The position numbers were made by a program, and so were the translations under genes. Below, piece by piece: positions 9,087-17,737 of a DNA stretch of 64,000 nucleotides. Every line of letters starts with the position of its first letter. The first letter of the stretch is position 1. This DNA is from Nodularia sp034931045 (GTDB taxonomy: Bacteria; Cyanobacteriota; Cyanobacteriia; Cyanobacteriales; Nostocaceae): NCBI RefSeq assembly GCF_034931045.1, contig NZ_JAYGHH010000018.1, forward strand, positions 16,722 through 80,721, read 5' to 3'. The notes beneath the pieces were generated by a model. It had not been told where the DNA came from. It did no database searches and worked only from the letters and a program-made list of their open reading frames with translations.

Positions 9087-10880
9087 ATGAGCATTACACC
9101 CCGTGGGATGAGTGTTACAGAAGCTTATAGGCTCTATCGTTCAGGTAGTTTATTGGTAAATAGAAAGTATCAAAGAAAGCTTGTTTGGACAATTGCAGAG
9201 AAAGAAAAATTAATTGGCAGTATTTTAAAAGGATATCCTATCCCATTGATTCTACTAGCAGAACGCCCTCAGATCCAAGGTAGTGGCAAATATGAAATTA
9301 TTGATGGAATGCAACGTCTTAATGCAATTTTTAGTTTTATCGAAAATACATTTAATGTTGATGACCAATATTTCAATCTTGAAGAGTTTTCATACGCTAA
9401 ACAATTAGCAATTGATGGCATTATTAAAATGGTAATTAATAACAATGAAAAACAAAATATAAATTTATTAGCAGCTAAAGAATGTGCTGATATTTTAGAT
9501 TATCAACTTGCCGTGACGGTATATACTGCAATGTCACAAGAAGATATTACAGAAGTATTTGGCCGTATTAATTCTAGTGGTAAACACTTAAGTAGTCAGG
9601 AAAAAAGACAAGCAGGTGTAACGACTGCATTTGCAGAATTAGTACGAACAATCTCTATGGAGTTACGTGGAGATGTTTCAGATAAAGTATTACGTCTTAC
9701 AGATATGCCAGAAATAAGTATTGATTCACAAAAAAATAATCAAGGTTATAAAATTAAAGCTGAAGATACTATGTGGTGTAAACAAGGAGCCTTAACTGCA
9801 AAACTACTTCGTGAAAGTGAAGATGAACAAATGGTAGCTGATATTTTAGCTTCTATTTTACTTAATGAACCATTGCCAGTCAGCACCGAACGTTTAGATA
9901 GTTTATATGATTCGGACAGTAAATATTCTCAGGTTTTAGATAGTGCATTAGCAACTTATGGGTTTAAAAAACTAACTCAGGATATCATCACAACATTCGC
10001 AGTTATGCGAGAAACCATAGAATCCTATAGTTCAGAACCCAAAGCTTTACTACGTATTGTTAATCCAAATAGTAATAATCCAATCCGAACGGCATTTTAC
10101 ACTATTTTTATGGCTTTTTTCGACCTACTAATTCGTAAACAACTTTCTCCTGTTGACCCTGGAGGTATAATGAATGGTCTTCGGGGACTTCAAAAAAAAT
10201 TGGATTTGAGTAGTCACTATACAACAACAGAAGACCGTAAAAGCAACATTAGGCAAACTATAGGACTCATTCAAGATTGTTTTGCTAAACAAGAACCATC
10301 AGCGTTAGGACATGGCGTTGAACTTGCACTTGATCTGGAAAATTCTTTGCGTCGTTCTCGTATAGAAACTTCAAGGTATGAATGTAAACAAGGTTTACTT
10401 GATTTATCGCCAAAAAGAAACCTCAATAAAGATTTACTGGAAAGAATTATTGAAACTATATGTGGGATAGCAAACTTAGGGTCAGATAGCGATGGATATA
10501 TTCATATTGGTATCACGGACCGCGAAACTGATGCTCATAGAATAGAAGAGTTAGACACAATAAAGCCGATTGACATTAATGGAAGATATATTGTAGGAAT
10601 TGATAGAGAAGCAAAGCTACAAAATCAGACTGTAGAGCAATATGTGAGACTATTAACTAATGCAATCCAAAACTCTTCCCTCAGTGAACCGTTAAAAACA
10701 CAAGTATTAACGAAGTTTGACACAGTATCATATAAAGGTCATTCTGTGGTTAGAATTACTATCCCTGTTCAAACAGAGGTTTCATTTCTTGGAGAAAAAG
10801 TTTTCACTCGAAAAGATTCTTCTACTGTAGAAGTCCAGGGACGTGAATTACTAGCTATTTCTAAGCTTTTTCAAAAATAA
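9087..10880 (+). CDS. DUF262 (GmrSD/ParB-like) protein fused to an AlbA_2/Schlafen-like domain
   Basis: Protein of 597 residues from the ATG at 9087; a TTG ten codons upstream is less likely. The N-terminal half shows DUF262 features: NRKYQRKLVW (25-34), IIDGMQRLNAIF with the DGxQR nucleotide/nuclease motif at 73-77, and FGRINSSGKHLSSQEKRQAG. Residues from about 440 to the end resemble the AlbA_2 (Schlafen-type, divergent AAA) domain: ECKQG, TICGIANLGSDSDGYIHIGI, and a FTRKDSSTVE ending. DUF262 proteins include GmrSD-type nucleases against modified phage DNA; Schlafen-like domains occur in RNA-targeting defence proteins. A defence role is an inference from these two domains and from the accessory surroundings. 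The gene is AT-rich and I saw no HIP1 site in it. Confidence 0.75.
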   Translation: MSITPRGMSVTEAYRLYRSGSLLVNRKYQRKLVWTIAEKEKLIGSILKGYPIPLILLAERPQIQGSGKYEIIDGMQRLNAIFSFIENTFNVDDQYFNLEEFSYAKQLAIDGIIKMVINNNEKQNINLLAAKECADILDYQLAVTVYTAMSQEDITEVFGRINSSGKHLSSQEKRQAGVTTAFAELVRTISMELRGDVSDKVLRLTDMPEISIDSQKNNQGYKIKAEDTMWCKQGALTAKLLRESEDEQMVADILASILLNEPLPVSTERLDSLYDSDSKYSQVLDSALATYGFKKLTQDIITTFAVMRETIESYSSEPKALLRIVNPNSNNPIRTAFYTIFMAFFDLLIRKQLSPVDPGGIMNGLRGLQKKLDLSSHYTTTEDRKSNIRQTIGLIQDCFAKQEPSALGHGVELALDLENSLRRSRIETSRYECKQGLLDLSPKRNLNKDLLERIIETICGIANLGSDSDGYIHIGITDRETDAHRIEELDTIKPIDINGRYIVGIDREAKLQNQTVEQYVRLLTNAIQNSSLSEPLKTQVLTKFDTVSYKGHSVVRITIPVQTEVSFLGEKVFTRKDSSTVEVQGRELLAISKLFQK

Positions 10881-10953
10881 ATAATTGAAAGGTTGGGCAT
10901 TGTCCACCCTAGTATATTATCTACTTCGTCACAGCACCTATTATTTTCTAGTA

Positions 10954-11151
10954 TCAAGATAATAACAACTTTTTAACATCGGCTAAAGTTACTGTAACAC
11001 TATCTTTTTGTTCTTCCTTAGAATCTCGTAAATCTCGTAAATCTTCCAAATCTTCCAACAATTCTTTAATCTTCAAAAACTCCTCATAAGGTAAAACCGC
11101 AAATTGTTTTTCACTATTTTTTGTTAAAAATTCAGGATGTAATTCAATCAT
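10954..11151 (-). CDS. Antitoxin-like small protein (toxin-antitoxin pair)
   Basis: Protein of 65 residues, rich in Leu, Glu and Asp, with the short acidic repeat KELLEDLEDLRDLRD in the middle. Small acidic proteins of this form neutralise RelE/ParE-type toxins in cyanobacteria. Its ATG lies 14 bases after the stop of a RelE-like frame and has the ribosome site AGGAAG, giving a toxin-first order. The upstream toxin is N-terminally truncated, so this antitoxin may now be orphaned. The first 22 codons are repeated almost identically at 11748-11813. Confidence 0.6.
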   Translation of the reverse strand: MIELHPEFLTKNSEKQFAVLPYEEFLKIKELLEDLEDLRDLRDSKEEQKDSVTVTLADVKKLLLS

Positions 11152-11178
11152 TTTTTTACTTCCTTTTATTCATAAGCT
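11086..11178 (-). repeat. 93-bp direct repeat, copy A (antitoxin start plus toxin end)
   Basis: Near-identical (about three differences) to 11748-11840, always offset by 662 bases. It covers the last codons of the RelE-like gene, the spacer with its ribosome site, and the first 22 codons of the antitoxin. Confidence 0.85.
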
Positions 11179-11399
11179 TTACTGCGGTGCTTGACCCTAT
11201 ATATAATGATAGTCGCTTCTGCTAATTCAAACAAAACTCGATAATCACCTACTCTTAAACGATATTCGGGGGTAAAATTTGTTAAGCGTTTTACGTCTCC
11301 CTGTAAATCATCTTGCATTGCTTCAACTTTATTGATAATTCGTTCTCTGTCATTTACAGGAATTTTTTCTAAATCTTTAATTTCTAAGCTACAGCAAAC
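11166..11399 (-). pseudogene. RelE/ParE-family toxin, N-terminally truncated remnant
   Basis: The minus-strand frame gives a typical RelE core and C-terminus: DRERIINKVEAMQDD, VKRLTNFTPEYRLRVGDYRV and FELAEATIIIYRVKHRSKAYE. These toxins normally cleave mRNA at the ribosome or, in the ParE branch, act on gyrase. The frame runs upstream only to a TGA at 11400-11402 and contains no standard start ahead of the conserved core. The expected first strand and helix (about 15 residues) are missing; the DNA there instead encodes the end of xisI. The catalytic RxGxYR-type region (RVGDYRV) and a C-terminal Arg/His cluster remain. I judge it a broken toxin gene joined to xisI by rearrangement, though an unusual start codon cannot be excluded. 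Confidence 0.7.
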
Positions 11400-11725
11400 T
11401 CAGTTAATTTACGAGTTTCTGGATCATGAAAAGCTAAAACAATATCCTCTTTTGGTACACCTTCTCTTAATAACTCAGTTGCAATTCCTTCCTCAGTCCA
11501 ATCTTCCTCAATGTAAATCTTCTCATTTTTAATGCGAACATAAACAGTAATTGCCTTCACTCGTTTATTATTTTTCCAACCAATATTAAACCAAAGATAT
11601 TGACTTCTTTGATCATCAAACATTAACACCTCATCTATATCAGGATCAGGTACTTGTGCTGAGATTCTTTCATATTCAGTGAGGATTTGTTTGATTATAT
11701 TTTGATAACGATTTAGCTTGTCCAT
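11384..11725 (-). CDS. xisI: XisI-family protein (fdxN element excision controlling factor)
   Basis: Protein of 113 residues, full length for XisI, with the family pattern: start MDKLNRYQNIIKQIL, then YLWFNIGW, RVKAITVYVRIKNEKIYIEEDWTEEGIA and the ending FAVA. In Anabaena, XisI with XisH controls excision of the fdxN element during heterocyst differentiation; many orphan copies exist with unknown roles. No xisH is seen beside it. GAGGAG precedes the ATG at good spacing. The gene sits exactly between the two copies of a 93-bp repeat derived from the toxin-antitoxin locus, and its last codons overlap the truncated toxin frame. Confidence 0.88.
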   Translation of the reverse strand: MDKLNRYQNIIKQILTEYERISAQVPDPDIDEVLMFDDQRSQYLWFNIGWKNNKRVKAITVYVRIKNEKIYIEEDWTEEGIATELLREGVPKEDIVLAFHDPETRKLTEFAVA

Positions 11726-11747
11726 TTGATAATCTCCTCTTTATTAA

Positions 11748-11840
11748 ATAAGGTAAAACTGCAAATTGTTTTTCACAATCTTTTGTTAAAAATTCAGGAT
11801 GTAATTCAATCATTTTTTTACTTCCTTTTATTCATAAGCT
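11748..11840 (-). pseudogene. Duplicated toxin-antitoxin fragment (direct repeat copy B)
   Basis: Copy B of the 93-bp repeat. It holds the last codons and stop of a RelE-like gene, the spacer, and the antitoxin start at 11813 with 22 codons. The reading then breaks off directly before the xisI ribosome site. It is a scar of duplication or insertion, not a functional gene. Confidence 0.75.
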
Positions 11841-11960
11841 ATCCTAAAACACAATAGTGATCATTTTCCTATCATATCCAGAAACAGCTATCACACACCA
11901 ATAAATAATGATCAGTATAGATAACTTCCTATAATAAAACAGCGACTCAAGTTTAAAATA

Positions 11961-13796
11961 TTACCAATTTAAATCTTCCGGTATTCTATAAACTTGTTCT
12001 AACTGTTTCATATACTTATTTAATTTACTTAAAACATAATCAGCTAGATTTCCGGGAGTATTATCAATTGTGTAACAAAATTCCAAACAAATAATTTTGT
12101 TGGGTGTTTCAACTGTGATATCTGGTTTCATTCTTAAATGTGGATGATATTGCTCACATCTAAATTGAAAGTTTAATTCCGATAATGTACTTTCAAGAGC
12201 TAAACAAATAGCTTTATTAAATGGTTTATCTCCTATTTTTCCCGATTTAGATGCTGATATATCTTCATTAATTTTTTCAAAAGCTTTTCTTGCATTATTT
12301 AATGCTTTTTCAACTGTACCACTTTTGCGTTTACCGGTAGGAGTTTTACCACCAGATAATTGCAAATATAAAGGAGTTCTTTTTAATGTATCATTTGCTA
12401 ACTGTTTACCAAACCAATGATCAGGTACTTTATATTTGTTTTCGTCTTTAAAATCTTCTCTTGATATTTTGATTTTTGCATCATTAGCGTAAGCAACAAT
12501 ACAACTAATTAATGCGTTGGTGGGTAAATACATGATTTTTGTGGTTAACATACGACTATTTAAAGCTAAAGTCAAACGTTTGGCTGGCCAATCAGCGCTT
12601 CTTTGTGTATGTTCATTAATATAAGGTTGTAAAGGATTATATTCTGCATTCCACATTTCATTAATATTTTCCGGCATCTGTTTAGCGAAGCGTGCCACTA
12701 CTCCTTCTGCTTCTGGATATGCAAATATAAACCAAACTTCAGTAGGTTTTGGAATAGAATTTTCAATTTTCTCAATGTACTTAGTTCTATCGTTCCAAAT
12801 CTCTTTAACATCCAGTAAATATTCTCTAATTAACTGTTTTTCTGGAGGTTTATTTTCGTATTCTTTTCTTAAAGTTTCAAAATCATTATCATTCAGTTGA
12901 AATTCGTGACAACTTTTACCCTGATTAAAAAACATAATTGTTTTCTTGGCAATATTAGGGTATTCTTCTATTGGTGGCCCAGTAAAATTAATAAATGGAA
13001 TTTTTCTATAAAACATTGTGCTGGAATAATTTTTAGCCCAATTCTGCATATTTTCCAAATCCTTGTAAACTGTGACAGGCCAAATAATTAAAATTGGATA
13101 CTTACGTAGCCAACCATTTAAATCTGTGAAGAAAGAAATAGCTTCATCTTTATCTTTTTCTTTTAATCTTTCCAAGTGTTCTATAACAATACATAATTTT
13201 TCACCGTTCTTAGTATTTTCTGCGAAGAAAGTGTTAGCTTTGTTTTGTATTTGTTGGATTAATTCATCAAATTTTGATATGGACTTATTCTCTTCCAGTA
13301 ATTCATTAGCTTTAATAGATACAATTTCTTTTACTGGAATACCAGGTTGAAACTGCAAAGAACTAATAAAAGTTGATTTTCCAACACCTGATGCACCATA
13401 CAAAAACAACAATTTTCCTGATGAATTAATAATATTTGATAAAACTTTAACAATTTCTTTTTCAAATTTAGTTACTGGTACAATTAAATCTGGAAGTCTA
13501 GATTTTTTCTCCCCAATTTCATCTATGATGTCCTCATAGGAGAATGGCAAGAATAAATTATCACTTTTCTCAGGGTTAGATTCTAATAAATCATCATTGG
13601 TTCTATCTTGTGTACTCTGTGTAGTGTTTGTAAAATAGGATTGCAATGTGTCAGTTGTACTAGGATTTTCTTCTTCTATATTCAATTTTTGGAGAACATC
13701 TTTGTTTGGTATTTTTATATTTTTAGAATCTAGAACAGGAAATTCCATTTCTAATTGTTGATATTTGCTATCTTCCGTTTTCTTTTTTTTAGGCAT
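11961..13796 (-). CDS. P-loop ATPase with C-terminal PD-(D/E)XK-like region, possible defence protein
   Basis: Protein of 611 residues. A Lys/Glu/Ser-rich N-terminus (1-100) looks disordered. A P-loop NTPase follows with Walker A GASGVGKS at 134-141 and a Walker B-like strand LCIVIEHLER in which Glu206 stands where Asp-Glu is usual. A helical middle part leads to a C-terminal domain whose end, RMKPDITV (Asp559) then IICLEF (Glu572), matches the layout of a PD-(D/E)XK nuclease except that the expected Lys two residues after the Glu is Cys574. Such ATPase-nuclease fusions occur in anti-phage systems; here the function is inferred. I saw no HIP1 sites and the base composition is AT-rich. The next gene upstream on the strand is acnB, which looks unrelated. 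Confidence 0.6.
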   Translation of the reverse strand: MPKKKKTEDSKYQQLEMEFPVLDSKNIKIPNKDVLQKLNIEEENPSTTDTLQSYFTNTTQSTQDRTNDDLLESNPEKSDNLFLPFSYEDIIDEIGEKKSRLPDLIVPVTKFEKEIVKVLSNIINSSGKLLFLYGASGVGKSTFISSLQFQPGIPVKEIVSIKANELLEENKSISKFDELIQQIQNKANTFFAENTKNGEKLCIVIEHLERLKEKDKDEAISFFTDLNGWLRKYPILIIWPVTVYKDLENMQNWAKNYSSTMFYRKIPFINFTGPPIEEYPNIAKKTIMFFNQGKSCHEFQLNDNDFETLRKEYENKPPEKQLIREYLLDVKEIWNDRTKYIEKIENSIPKPTEVWFIFAYPEAEGVVARFAKQMPENINEMWNAEYNPLQPYINEHTQRSADWPAKRLTLALNSRMLTTKIMYLPTNALISCIVAYANDAKIKISREDFKDENKYKVPDHWFGKQLANDTLKRTPLYLQLSGGKTPTGKRKSGTVEKALNNARKAFEKINEDISASKSGKIGDKPFNKAICLALESTLSELNFQFRCEQYHPHLRMKPDITVETPNKIICLEFCYTIDNTPGNLADYVLSKLNKYMKQLEQVYRIPEDLNW

Positions 13797-13870
13797 ATTA
13801 CAATAGAAGAATATAATAATCTGTTAATAACATTCAAAGGTGAGTCTATCCAGACCCACCCTAACCTAAA

Positions 13871-16498
13871 TTATACCAAAGCTGCCTGTTCCTCCTGACT
13901 AATCACCCTACCTTCATTCTCAAAACCAGTGATTTGATCAAAGTTTAAATACCGATACAAATCATCAGCAAAAGGATGAATTTTTTCTGCTACAATATCC
14001 AAGTATTCCTGCACTGTGGGAATGCGTCCCAGCAAGGCACAAACGGCGGCTAATTCTGCCGAACCAAGGTAAACTCGCGCATCTTTACCCATGCGATTGT
14101 TGAAGTTACGCGTTGAGGTAGAAAACACAGTTGTTCCATCTTCAACTCGCGCCTGATTACCCATACATAAACTACATCCAGGCATTTCTGTACGCGCATT
14201 CGCAGTTTCAAAGATGTTATACACACCTTCTTGTTTTAATTGATATTCATCCATGCGGGTAGGGGGACAAATCCACAAACGGGCTTTAACTGCACCAGCA
14301 CCTTCTAATACTTTACCAGTGGCTCGATAATGACCGATATTGGTCATGCAAGAACCGACAAATACTTCTTGTACTGGGTCATTAGCAACCTCTGATAATA
14401 ATTTCACATTATCAGGGTCATTGGGTGCAGCTACAATTGGTTCTGTGATTTCGTTTAAATCAATTTCGATGATTTCTGCATACTCCGCATCTGCATCAGC
14501 TTCCATTAAGGTGGGATTGGCTAACCATTCTTCCATTTTCGCAACACGGCGCATAATGGTACGTGCATCTGTGTAACCCCTAGCTACCATGTTCTTTAAC
14601 AAGGTGATATTGGAACGCAGATATTCAGAAACTGTCTCAATACTCAGCTTAATTGTACAACCTGCACAAGAACGTTCTGCGGAAGCGTCGGTGAGTTCAA
14701 AGGCTTGTTCTACTTTCAAATCTGGTAAACCTTCCAATTCCAGAATGCGCCCTGAGTAGATATTTTTCTTGTTTTTTTTCTCTACTGTTAGCAAACCTTT
14801 TTGAATGGCAACGTAAGGAATGGCATTCACTATATCTCGTAAGGTGATACCGGGTTGTAATTCACCTTTGAATCTTACTAATACTGATTCTGGCATATCC
14901 AAGGGCATGACACCCAATGCACCGGCAAAGGCGACTAACCCAGAACCAGCAGGAAAGGATATACCCAAGGGGAAGCGGGTGTGGGAATCGCCACCTGTTC
15001 CCACGGTATCGGGTAATAGCATCCGGTTTAGCCAGGAGTGAATGATACCATCGCCGGGACGTAGGGCGACACCTGCACGTTGGGCAAAGAAATCTGGTAA
15101 TTCTTGGTGAGTTTTAATGTCTACTGGTTTGGGATATGCGGCTGTGTGACAGAAACTCTGCATTACTAAGTCTGCACTGAAACCAAGACAGGCGAGTTCT
15201 TTTAATTCGTCGCGGGTCATGGGGCCTGTGGTGTCTTGGGAACCAACGGTTGTCATTAGGGGTTCGCATGATGTCCCTGGACGGACACCTGGTAAGCCGC
15301 AAGCTTTACCGACCATTTTCTGGGCTAGGGTGTAACCTTTGCCTGTATCGTTGGGTTCTTGAGGACGAATAAATATATTGCTGGGTTCTAAACCCAATGC
15401 TTCGCGGGTTTTGTCGGTGAGGGTACGTCCAATTAATAGGGGAATGCGTCCACCGGCGCGGACTTCATCAAAGATGGTTTCGGGTTTGAGGCTGAAGGTG
15501 GAAATGATTTCGCCGGTTTCGGTGGTAATTTTGCCTTTGTAGGGATGGATGGTAATTACCATACTGGTTTCTAAGTTGCTGACATCGCATTCAATGGGCA
15601 AAGCACCGGCATCTTCGGCAGTGTTGAAGAAAATTGGCGCGATCGCACTACCTAAAATATAACCCCCAGCGCGTTTGTTTGGTACATAGGGTATATCATT
15701 TCCTAAATGCCATAATACTGAGTTAATGGCAGACTTGCGTGAGGAACCAGTACCGACAACATCGCCGACGTAAGCTAGTGGATGTCCTTTTTGCTTTAAC
15801 TCGACAATGGTTGCTAAACTTCCCGGTTGCCGTGACTCTAGCATGGCTAGGGCGTGTAAGGGAATATCTGGACGGGTGGTGGCGTGGGTAGCTGGGGATA
15901 AGTCATCGGTGTTGGTTTCCCCAGGGACTTTAAACACGGTGACAGTAATGGCTTCTGGTACTGTGGGGCGAATAGTAAACCATTCAGCATTTGCCCAAGA
16001 GTCAACTACCTGTTTGGCGAAAGGATTACTTTCGGCTAATTCTAAGACATCATGAAAGGCATCATACACCAAAAGGATTTTACTCAGGGCGGTGGCGGCG
16101 TAAGCAGCGATGGGTTCTCTACCTTCACCCTTCATCACTAAAGGTGTTTCTCCGTCTTCTGATTCTCCACTGGAAACTTGCAGCAAATCAATCAGAGATT
16201 GCACGTTGTATCCGCCTACCATCGTTCCCAGTAATTCTACTGCGGCGATAGGGGAAACTAAAGGACTGGTAATTTCACTTTTAGCAATGGCGGTGAGAAA
16301 TCCCGCTTTGACATAAGCTGCTTCATCTACTCCGGGGGGTACGCGATCGCACAATAAATGTAATAATGTATCTTCTTCACCCTCTGGTGGATTTTGCAGC
16401 AATTCGCACAGTTCTGAGGTTTGCTTCGCATCCAATGGTAAGGGAGGAATACCGAGTTGGGCGCGTTCCGCAACATGATGACGGTATTGTTCTAGCAT
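13871..16498 (-). CDS. acnB: Bifunctional aconitate hydratase 2 / 2-methylisocitrate dehydratase
   Basis: Protein of 875 residues, the normal AcnB length. It interconverts citrate and isocitrate via cis-aconitate in the cytoplasm using a [4Fe-4S] cluster. The N-terminal HEAT-like domain (MLEQYRHHVAERAQLGIPPLPL) is followed by the swivelling domain and the catalytic part. Iron-sulfur and active-site motifs are visible: SCAGC, VGSCMTNIGHYRA, and PGCSLCMGNQARV with the paired Cys ligands. HIP1 octamers occur in it (about 15640 and 16343), in contrast to the genes on either side. It is the single housekeeping gene within a run of accessory genes. Confidence 0.96.
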   Translation of the reverse strand: MLEQYRHHVAERAQLGIPPLPLDAKQTSELCELLQNPPEGEEDTLLHLLCDRVPPGVDEAAYVKAGFLTAIAKSEITSPLVSPIAAVELLGTMVGGYNVQSLIDLLQVSSGESEDGETPLVMKGEGREPIAAYAATALSKILLVYDAFHDVLELAESNPFAKQVVDSWANAEWFTIRPTVPEAITVTVFKVPGETNTDDLSPATHATTRPDIPLHALAMLESRQPGSLATIVELKQKGHPLAYVGDVVGTGSSRKSAINSVLWHLGNDIPYVPNKRAGGYILGSAIAPIFFNTAEDAGALPIECDVSNLETSMVITIHPYKGKITTETGEIISTFSLKPETIFDEVRAGGRIPLLIGRTLTDKTREALGLEPSNIFIRPQEPNDTGKGYTLAQKMVGKACGLPGVRPGTSCEPLMTTVGSQDTTGPMTRDELKELACLGFSADLVMQSFCHTAAYPKPVDIKTHQELPDFFAQRAGVALRPGDGIIHSWLNRMLLPDTVGTGGDSHTRFPLGISFPAGSGLVAFAGALGVMPLDMPESVLVRFKGELQPGITLRDIVNAIPYVAIQKGLLTVEKKNKKNIYSGRILELEGLPDLKVEQAFELTDASAERSCAGCTIKLSIETVSEYLRSNITLLKNMVARGYTDARTIMRRVAKMEEWLANPTLMEADADAEYAEIIEIDLNEITEPIVAAPNDPDNVKLLSEVANDPVQEVFVGSCMTNIGHYRATGKVLEGAGAVKARLWICPPTRMDEYQLKQEGVYNIFETANARTEMPGCSLCMGNQARVEDGTTVFSTSTRNFNNRMGKDARVYLGSAELAAVCALLGRIPTVQEYLDIVAEKIHPFADDLYRYLNFDQITGFENEGRVISQEEQAALV

Positions 16499-16700
16499 TT
16501 TGTATTCTCCATTGGGATGTTCTCCCTTTAATTATGAAATATTTTTAGGCAAATCTTGGCTATAAAAGTTTACCTTAGTCTGATGGCTGAAAGCATGACT
16601 GTTAAATCCTTTTGAATAATTTCACCAAAATTATCAACTCAACATTACAAGATTGCTTATATAATATAAAGAATATGTGTTATTAACAAGTGTATTATTT

Positions 16701-17732
16701 ATGTCCAATATACAACTATCAGCATTTCAAGTAAGTCAAAACAATATAAAAATGCTTTTATTTATCACTACTGCTCAAATGATTTATGAGCGTTTTGATG
16801 TTTCTCGCAGAATATCTGATAAAAAATTAGGATACCAACGCTCATTTTCTAAACCCCGAATCAAAGAAATAAAAAATTATATTGAACAAGAACAAGGTAT
16901 TATACCTAATTCAATTCTGGTCAACATTGATGAAGGTAAATTTTCTTATACAGAAAATGAAAATTTACTAAATTTAGAAAATACAGAATCTCTAGGGCTG
17001 ATTATAGATGGTCAGCATCGAGTCAAAGGTTGTTATGAAGCTGACCCTGACTTTCCATTAATGGTAGTTGCAACGTTGGGATTATCTGTTAAAGATCAGG
17101 CTCGACTTTTTATCAAAATTAATAAAACTCAAAAAGGTGTTCCTGCATCTCTTTATTTAGACTTACTTAATTTGTTAGAAGGAGATATTGAAAATTTTGA
17201 TGAAGAAGGAGTTACAGCAGAAAGAAGAGCAACAGAAATCGCTACTAGATTAAATGAAACAGACGAAAGTCCTTTATATGAATTAATCAGAAGAACAGGA
17301 GATGCAGGAATCGGGATATCTTTAAGTGAATTTGTTAATCAAGCTAAAGATTATGTAGAACCAAGAACAGGAAAACTTGCAAATTTAGGTTTTGAACAAC
17401 AATATAAAGTTTTTGAAATCTACTTTCGTTCTGTTAAAGCAGTATTTTTAGAACAATGGGATAATCCCAAATCATATATTTTGAAGACTGTTGGATTTGG
17501 TGGTCTTATGAAAGCATTTTATGAAATTTTCAATTTGGTAATGCAAAAATATCAAATGTTTAATACTGAAAATACAATTAAACTTCTTCAACTAATTCAA
17601 GATTTTCAGTTTGATAAAGATAACTTACCAAGTGGAGGAGGTTTTAAAGCGCAAGAAGATGTAGGCAAAATGATGGTTAGCCGGCTCAAAAACGCAGTTA
17701 GAGAAGATTTCGCGGTGATGATTGGAGATTAG
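16701..17732 (+). CDS. DGQHR-domain protein (DndB-like)
   Basis: Protein of 343 residues from the ATG at 16701; a GTG eight codons upstream is an alternative. Features: GYQRSFSKPRIKEIKNY (44-60), LGLIIDGQHRVKG with the DGQHR signature at 103-107, and ARLFIKINKTQKGVP (about 136-149). The motif set is that of the DGQHR family, which includes DndB of the phosphorothioation system and shares a ParB/sulfiredoxin-like fold with DUF262. No dnd genes are present here. It ends six bases before the next gene, whose ribosome site GGAG lies in its last codons, so the two are translationally coupled. A role in DNA modification or defence is inferred. Confidence 0.75.
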   Translation: MSNIQLSAFQVSQNNIKMLLFITTAQMIYERFDVSRRISDKKLGYQRSFSKPRIKEIKNYIEQEQGIIPNSILVNIDEGKFSYTENENLLNLENTESLGLIIDGQHRVKGCYEADPDFPLMVVATLGLSVKDQARLFIKINKTQKGVPASLYLDLLNLLEGDIENFDEEGVTAERRATEIATRLNETDESPLYELIRRTGDAGIGISLSEFVNQAKDYVEPRTGKLANLGFEQQYKVFEIYFRSVKAVFLEQWDNPKSYILKTVGFGGLMKAFYEIFNLVMQKYQMFNTENTIKLLQLIQDFQFDKDNLPSGGGFKAQEDVGKMMVSRLKNAVREDFAVMIGD

Positions 17733-17737
17733 AAAGG

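Noticed and set aside
13871..16498. acnB as part of the accessory or defence cluster
   Set aside because: It is a standard housekeeping enzyme with HIP1 sites and ordinary composition; its position among accessory genes looks coincidental.
16701..17732. A complete dnd phosphorothioation locus
   Set aside because: Only a DGQHR protein is present; no DndA, DndC, DndD or DndE-like gene is seen in the window.
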